From Cepaea nemoralis (Eukaryota; Mollusca; Gastropoda; Stylommatophora; Helicidae), in assembly GCA_014155875.1 (NCBI GenBank), contig JACEFZ010028320.1:291001-355000 (forward strand): 64,000 bases of DNA, written 5' to 3'. Positions 58,215-64,000 of this stretch are shown in pieces. The notes below the pieces were generated by a model. The model did no database searches. It was not told where the DNA came from and saw only the letters and a program-made list of their open reading frames with translations. The translations under genes were made by a program, and so were the position numbers. Numbering within the stretch: position 1 is the first letter of the stretch; the number at the start of each line of letters is the position of its first letter.

Positions 58215-58465
58215 GGATCGGAATTACAAGGCGGTTAGCGTCTGTGCCTTAGGAGTAGTGAACCCAATTTCACAATGAAAATACAAGTCAGTCGAAGCCG
58301 ATTTTGAAGCAGATCGCCTCGCGATGATTTTCACATTTGTATAAGCGTCGACCATTCAGAAACCAGTGATATACCACTGAACGTACACATGCCTAGAACA
58401 TAACAAACAGCCAATAAATACTGTGGTTGATTGCGACCTCATGTAAAGGGCATGCAGTAAAAATA
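58215..58465 (+). repeat. SINE family B, highly divergent
   Basis: Aligns loosely along the B body (gaccattcagaaaccagtga, cctcatgtaaagggcatgc). Older copy. Confidence 0.5.
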
Positions 58466-58507
58466 TGAAGATAATCCAAATTTCAGATGAGAGAAATGAG
58501 TTGCTTA

Positions 58508-58678
<171 letters not shown>

Positions 58679-58945
58679 TTAATATTATCTTCGAGCATTC
58701 GACAGCTTGTCCATTATTGAACGCTGCCCACATAAAAAAAATGTATCTTTATTATAAGTCATATTAGCTGGCGGGTTAGCGAAGTTGACAGGAAACTTCA
58801 CTGATAATTTCATGCGCATTGTCGGACGAAGGTTTCATGCCTGAGCTCATCACCCGCCATTCATTTTTGATTGGTCCAAACCTACTTTTTATTTGGCACT
58901 GAATCATTTAATATATGTATTAAATAATAATTAATAGTTATTAAA

Positions 58946-59085
58946 TCATCATCATCATCAAGTGCCGTGCTGACTGGCGTAGGCGTTCATGACTCTCCAC
59001 AGATCTCTGTCTTTGGTTTTCTGGATCAACTCTGCCGTTGATATTCCTCCATCGTCGCAATCCCTGTTGTGCATCTTCCATCTGA
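58946..59085 (-). mobile_element. TGA-tailed LINE 3' end
   Basis: Reversed tail (atcatcatcatc) and terminal sequence ccgtgctgactggcgtaggc, shared with 13438. Confidence 0.7.
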
Positions 59086-59157
59086 TAGTTATTAAATAGT
59101 AACACATAAATGTGTAGTATTTATATATACACGATTACACCTAATACTGATTCTTAC

Positions 59158-59294
59158 CGTATGCGTTCACCAGAATAAGGATGCTCCAATGGCTGTGATG
59201 TGCTGCGACCCTCAGTTACGATGTTACCAAATGGTGCAATGAAGATGCCGTCGAAGCTATGATGCTGTTTATAATGTTGAATATTGAAGAAGAC
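59158..59294 (-). CDS. Host protease exon 1 of window: segment before SRCR domain A
   Basis: Open through 45 codons, starting VFFNIQHYKQHHSFDGIFIA and ending HPYSGERIR, where the SRCR domain begins. The acceptor is ttttag at 59295-59300 and the donor gtaaga at 59152-59157. Exit phase 2 fits exon 2, and entry is inferred to be phase 0. The segment has no cysteine and no domain I recognise. The protein start, including a signal peptide, must lie further upstream on the minus strand. Confidence 0.7.
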
Positions 59295-59360
59295 CTAAAA
59301 TCTTATCTCCATATAAGAATATATTAGAATACCAGCATTGAACACATATCTAACATTTCA

Positions 59361-60700
<1,340 letters not shown>

Positions 60701-60854
60701 TCAGTACTTATCACATGACTATGACATGATCATGTTCAACGTACGCAATTACGCGCAGTGCGGCACGATCGGATTTTAAATTAACGCTCCTAAAATATAT
60801 ACAAGTAGTAGCAGGTTTGTGTGTCGCTTTTTCTGCTGTCCCCCATCCTCTGAC

Positions 60855-60924
60855 CTGTCCGACAGCAGCTGCTATACCATCGGCATAGCTCTTGGAGTCA
60901 ATGGACCACACAACCCGCTCTGAG
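60855..60924 (-). CDS. Candidate upstream exon of host gene
   Basis: Minus-strand segment with acceptor ttgtag and donor gtcaga. It encodes SERVVWSIDSKSYADGIAAA plus VGQ and ends in phase 0, compatible with exon 1 at 59294. No domain match, and the donor is weak. It may be chance or an unrecognised repeat. Confidence 0.22.
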
Positions 60925-61169
60925 CTACAAGGTGGTTGCAGGAGGGGAGTCAAGGTATGAAAAATGGACATAGTATGTACAATATGTTAAATATATCACA
61001 CGTCACTAAAAGGCGTCACTTACATTACTTTATTTACTATGTTGGTGGGGAAGGAGTCTGTATTTGCCATTTCCGCCTTGTGTGGTTTACATGAAGTTTC
61101 CTCACTGAATACCAGTCTCAGAAGTAGCCCTATTATAGATTACTAGACTGTTTCAACTTCGTTGTTAGA

Positions 61170-61620
61170 TGGTATTTACGACATGATGGTCTTAAGTTGG
61201 CTGTCTAGTTCAGATTTTAGTGTCCAAAGTGCTGACAATTTCCCAGGCCGGAGTGTCTCTACTGATTTTGAATCTGTCAATAGCACCACAGGCTGTGTAC
61301 CATAATTTGCATTCAGTAATTTCTCTGTTGTGATCTTGATTGCTTGGACTTCTGCATCATTGTTAAGGCCGTACTTTACTGTTGGTACTTTGGTCATGTC
61401 CAAAGCGTTAATATATGTTTCTAACAAAATGTGCTATGGCTTATATGCTCCTAGACATTATGTCAGTTTTACTATGAGTGTGTTTGGTAGCTTTCAGGCC
61501 CAGACACTGACATGTCTGTACTTCTTTAAAAGTCTTTCCCTCAATCTTAATATGCTTTTGAACTGCCTAGCCTATATTTTGTATCATTGATTTTGGCAAG
61601 TTGTTTAATAATTTATCTGT
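61170..61620 (-). pseudogene. LINE RNase H fragment
   Basis: Minus frame EVQAIKITTEKLLNANY, then PVVLLTDSKSVETLRPGKLS, resembles the middle of a LINE RNase H domain (E---I----, then --DS-SVL-AL). A further piece (GKTFKEVQTCQCLGLKATKH) lies upstream in another frame. Relic. Confidence 0.5.
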
Positions 61621-61639
61621 TCCTCGAGTGATGACTTAG

Positions 61640-62035
61640 GTATTTGCAAATCGATGACAAATGTAGTATAAGACACCCGACAACTAGCCGTCGCCATTTT
61701 CTGAATCTGCAATTTAGAATACAGCCAACGAGGACCAAAAAAACCAAAACAAACGCTTTTCGAAATAAATTCACAGTTCGAATTGTCGCACCCAGCTCTC
61801 AGTTCAATAGCTGGGCGACGTAACCGGGTCCCACAAGTCCAAACATATGGAGACACGCACTAGCAAACTGTGTCCAGAGACAATCAGCTCTTCATGGTCT
61901 TACTGGCCCATGCCAATTTGCTAAGTTAGCCAGATGGCATATATTAATTAACACCGACGTTAATCCCCATGTGTTGTTGAAAGCGGCTTCATCCATCACC
62001 TTTTGCTTGAAAACATTGGGCAGGCTTTGTGGTAA
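61640..62035. other. Stretch without recognised content
   Basis: No motif recognised on either strand. Confidence 0.35.
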
Positions 62036-62038
62036 TAT

Positions 62039-63360
62039 ACGAGGGGAGTCAATAAGTAAGTCACAAACAGATGTCGATAAATACCTAAATATGATAACAA
62101 CTTGAAACCAATTTATTTTTATACATACATTGTCCCTTTATTTCTCAACATAATTTCCACCAACATTGATGAACTTATCCTATCGTTTTATCAGTCCTTC
62201 AAAAACGCCTGCATAGAACTGCGTGCTCTGATTTCTAAACCACGTTTTCACTTCACATTCAACTTCGGCGTCATTCGCGAAATGTCTCCCGCCAAGGTGG
62301 GTTTTAAGTGGACCAAAAAGGTGGAAATCGCTAGGGCTATGTCGGGGCTGTAAGGTGGAAGTTCCAGAACTTCCCACCTTAGCTGGTTAATTTTCTCCTG
62401 CGTTAATCTACCATATGTGGTCTGGCATTGTCATGAAGAAGCAACACTCCTCTAGCCAGCAATCCTGGACTTTTTCTTCGAATTGCACTATGAAGCATCG
62501 ATTGAACTTCACAGTACCATTCAGAATTAACATTGTCACTTTTCTTCTTGAAATTGGTTAAAAGCACTCCTTGACAATCCCAGAATACTGTCAGCATAAC
62601 CTTCCTTGCTGATGGCGTAACTTTGAATTTTTGGACACAAGGCGAAGAAGGATGTTTCCATGCATTGAAGCACGCTTTGATTCGGGCTGGTAGTGATGCA
62701 CCCATGATTCGTCCCCAGTAACAATCCTGTTCAGCATGTCTTCTCCTTCATCTTCGTATCGACAGAGATGATGCAAGAACAGACCAAATCGGTTCATTTT
62801 GTATTCCTCCTTCAATTGTCTGAGTACCCACCTTGAGCACACGTTCTTAAATTTCAATCGGTCAGGCATTATGCTGTATGCTGAATCATGTGAGCACCAT
62901 ATTGCAGATGATACAGAGTATATCGTTACTCGCCTGTCACCTCTAAGCATCTTCTCCACCCGCTGCACGGATGCTTCTGTTGCAATATTAACAGGACGAC
63001 CAGATCGGATTTCATCAAGAAGTTTATAGCGTCCTTGAGAAAATATTTCTACCCAGCTATGCACCGCTTTACGGGACTGTCAGCATAACCAGGACGCATT
63101 TCCTTATGAATGTCCTTTGCAGGCAGCCCTTTTTCCTCACAAAAAACGCACAACAGGACGTTGCTCTTTGGTTGTACACTCAGTAAGTACAGTCGCCATT
63201 TTGTTTATGCGCTGCGCATGCGCATGAAACACCTAGAGCTACATGACGAATGGGAATATAAAGTTCGATGTTGCTGTCACCTAATGACACCTATAGAAAA
63301 TCGCCAACTACATTTACCTGCCATCCCACATAACTGTGTGATTTACTTATTGACTCATTC
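62039..63360 (-). mobile_element. Mariner element with both ends
   Basis: The left end gaggggagtcaataagtaagtc and right end gatttacttattgactc (about 63341-63357) are inverted partners. Length about 1.3 kb is typical of mariner. Inserted between TA-containing flanks. Confidence 0.78.
62160..63199 (-). pseudogene. Mariner transposase, several frameshifts
   Basis: The start MATVLTECTTKEQRP at 63199 is followed by a frame break. Then come VHSWVEIFSQGRYKLLDEIR, SGRPVNIATEASVQRVEK, FKNVCSRWVLRQLKEE, VTGDESWVHHYQPESKRASM (first Asp), VLLLHDNARPHM (second Asp) and SPSDFHLFGPLKTHLGGRHF (third Asp). At least three frame changes separate them. It belongs to a different mariner lineage from the copy at 59460 (different ends and diverged protein). 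Confidence 0.85.
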
Positions 63361-63364
63361 TTAA

Positions 63365-64000
63365 CATTTTGTTGTTGTTGTTGTTGTTGTTTTTTTTTGG
63401 ATTAGTTTTGTACTCCCATCTCGAGTAGTGTAATTGTCACTAACATTCCATAATTCAGACTTTCGGTCCCCCGCATGGCGGATAGGCAGTGAAACGGTTT
63501 AGGCCGCTGGGTGTTTATGCTCGTGGCTACCGTTGCATTCGCATTTTCCTCATGTTGGACTGGTAGTTTACTGTTCCGTCGCCCTGCTACTGAGCTGAGT
63601 GCGTGGCGCGACGCTGTGGGCTGTGAATTTCGTGTGAAATGCTTTTAAATCTGCCCGAGGTTGTGGAACGTGATCTGCATGTTCAGAGAAGTGGTGAAGG
63701 GCTATGTCCCAGAATTGACAAGTTGTTGTGCCTTATGTAGAAATGTGTAGCGGCTGGTCTTCTGGTTGACTGCCGCTTCTTTTGACGATGAACCGTGCTT
63801 TCGTGGAGGACTGTTGTTTTGGCATTCAGAAAATGACAATATGTATAGTGAAATGTTGTTTTACATCTGTCCGAGGTGTTGTGGTGTGATCTGCATGCTG
63901 AAAATGGCGTAGCTGGCTAGATAACATCTAGAAACGGATCAACAACATCCAGAAATATCTGCACGTATGACGGCTGGTGTGTCGCAGAAGCGACATTTTC
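63365..64000. other. Right end of window: (TTG)n and an imperfect internal duplication
   Basis: A TTG repeat (63370-63391) and T-run are followed by sequence in which about 63631-63690 and 63850-63908 resemble each other (cgaggttgtgg.acgtgatctgcatg / cgaggtgttgtggtgtgatctgcatg). No gene recognised. Confidence 0.45.

Overview
This window looks like intron-rich metazoan DNA, probably from a mollusc. Coding exons are 120-290 bp and are separated by introns of 2-15 kb that are packed with retroelements and microsatellites. The lineage call rests on repeat style (several tRNA-headed SINE families, one with a molluscan-type core; RTE/I-like LINEs; Gmr1-like Ty3/Gypsy elements) and on general knowledge, not on a marker gene. 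No bacterial-type operon, rRNA, functional tRNA or CRISPR array was seen.

One host gene runs through almost the whole window on the minus strand. Eleven exons between 59294 and 1379 have AG/GT borders, and their phases join without a break into about 637 codons. Read 5' to 3', the partial protein holds an unrecognised N-terminal segment, an SRCR domain (2 exons), a C-type lectin-like domain (3 exons), a kringle (2 exons), a second SRCR domain (2 exons), and an activation peptide plus the start of a trypsin-like protease up to the catalytic His. The 5' end lies to the right of the window. The exons with the catalytic Asp and Ser lie to the left. The protein resembles neurotrypsin (kringle, SRCR repeats, trypsin) but has a lectin-like domain between SRCR and kringle. 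CTLD, kringle and SRCR-B are each bounded by phase-1 introns, the signature of exon shuffling. It should be an extracellular zymogen protease.

Two LTR retrotransposons lie in the introns, both on the minus strand. Element 1 (13646-22024) has 599-bp LTRs differing at two sites and a 5-bp target duplication (ACCAG). It carries gag, protease and an intact-looking RT-RNase H. Between protease and RT only the C-terminal GPY/F-like module of an integrase remains. Element 2 (49336-55976) has LTRs containing a TA microsatellite and a TATAT duplication. It keeps gag, protease and a decayed integrase zinc-binding region but has no RT. Together they indicate the protease-integrase-RT order of Gmr1-like Ty3/Gypsy elements, and each lacks what the other keeps.

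The rest is a nested mosaic: LINE fragments of at least five families (RT, endonuclease, ORF1 zinc knuckles, RNase H and C2H2-tailed 3' ends), two GTF2IRD2/ZBED-like hAT relics, a 200-bp hAT MITE, three mariner copies, a Helitron with a multiplied 3' hairpin unit, at least six SINE families, and many TA, CA, CT and homopolymer tracts.

Region by region: 1-9.2 kb protease, SRCR-B exons, a LINE and a mariner relic; 9.2-24 kb a LINE/SINE mosaic with element 1; 24-38 kb kringle and CTLD exons among LINE fragments; 38-48 kb Helitron, hAT and I-type LINE; 48-59.3 kb SRCR-A exons and element 2; 59.3-64 kb two mariners and a LINE relic.
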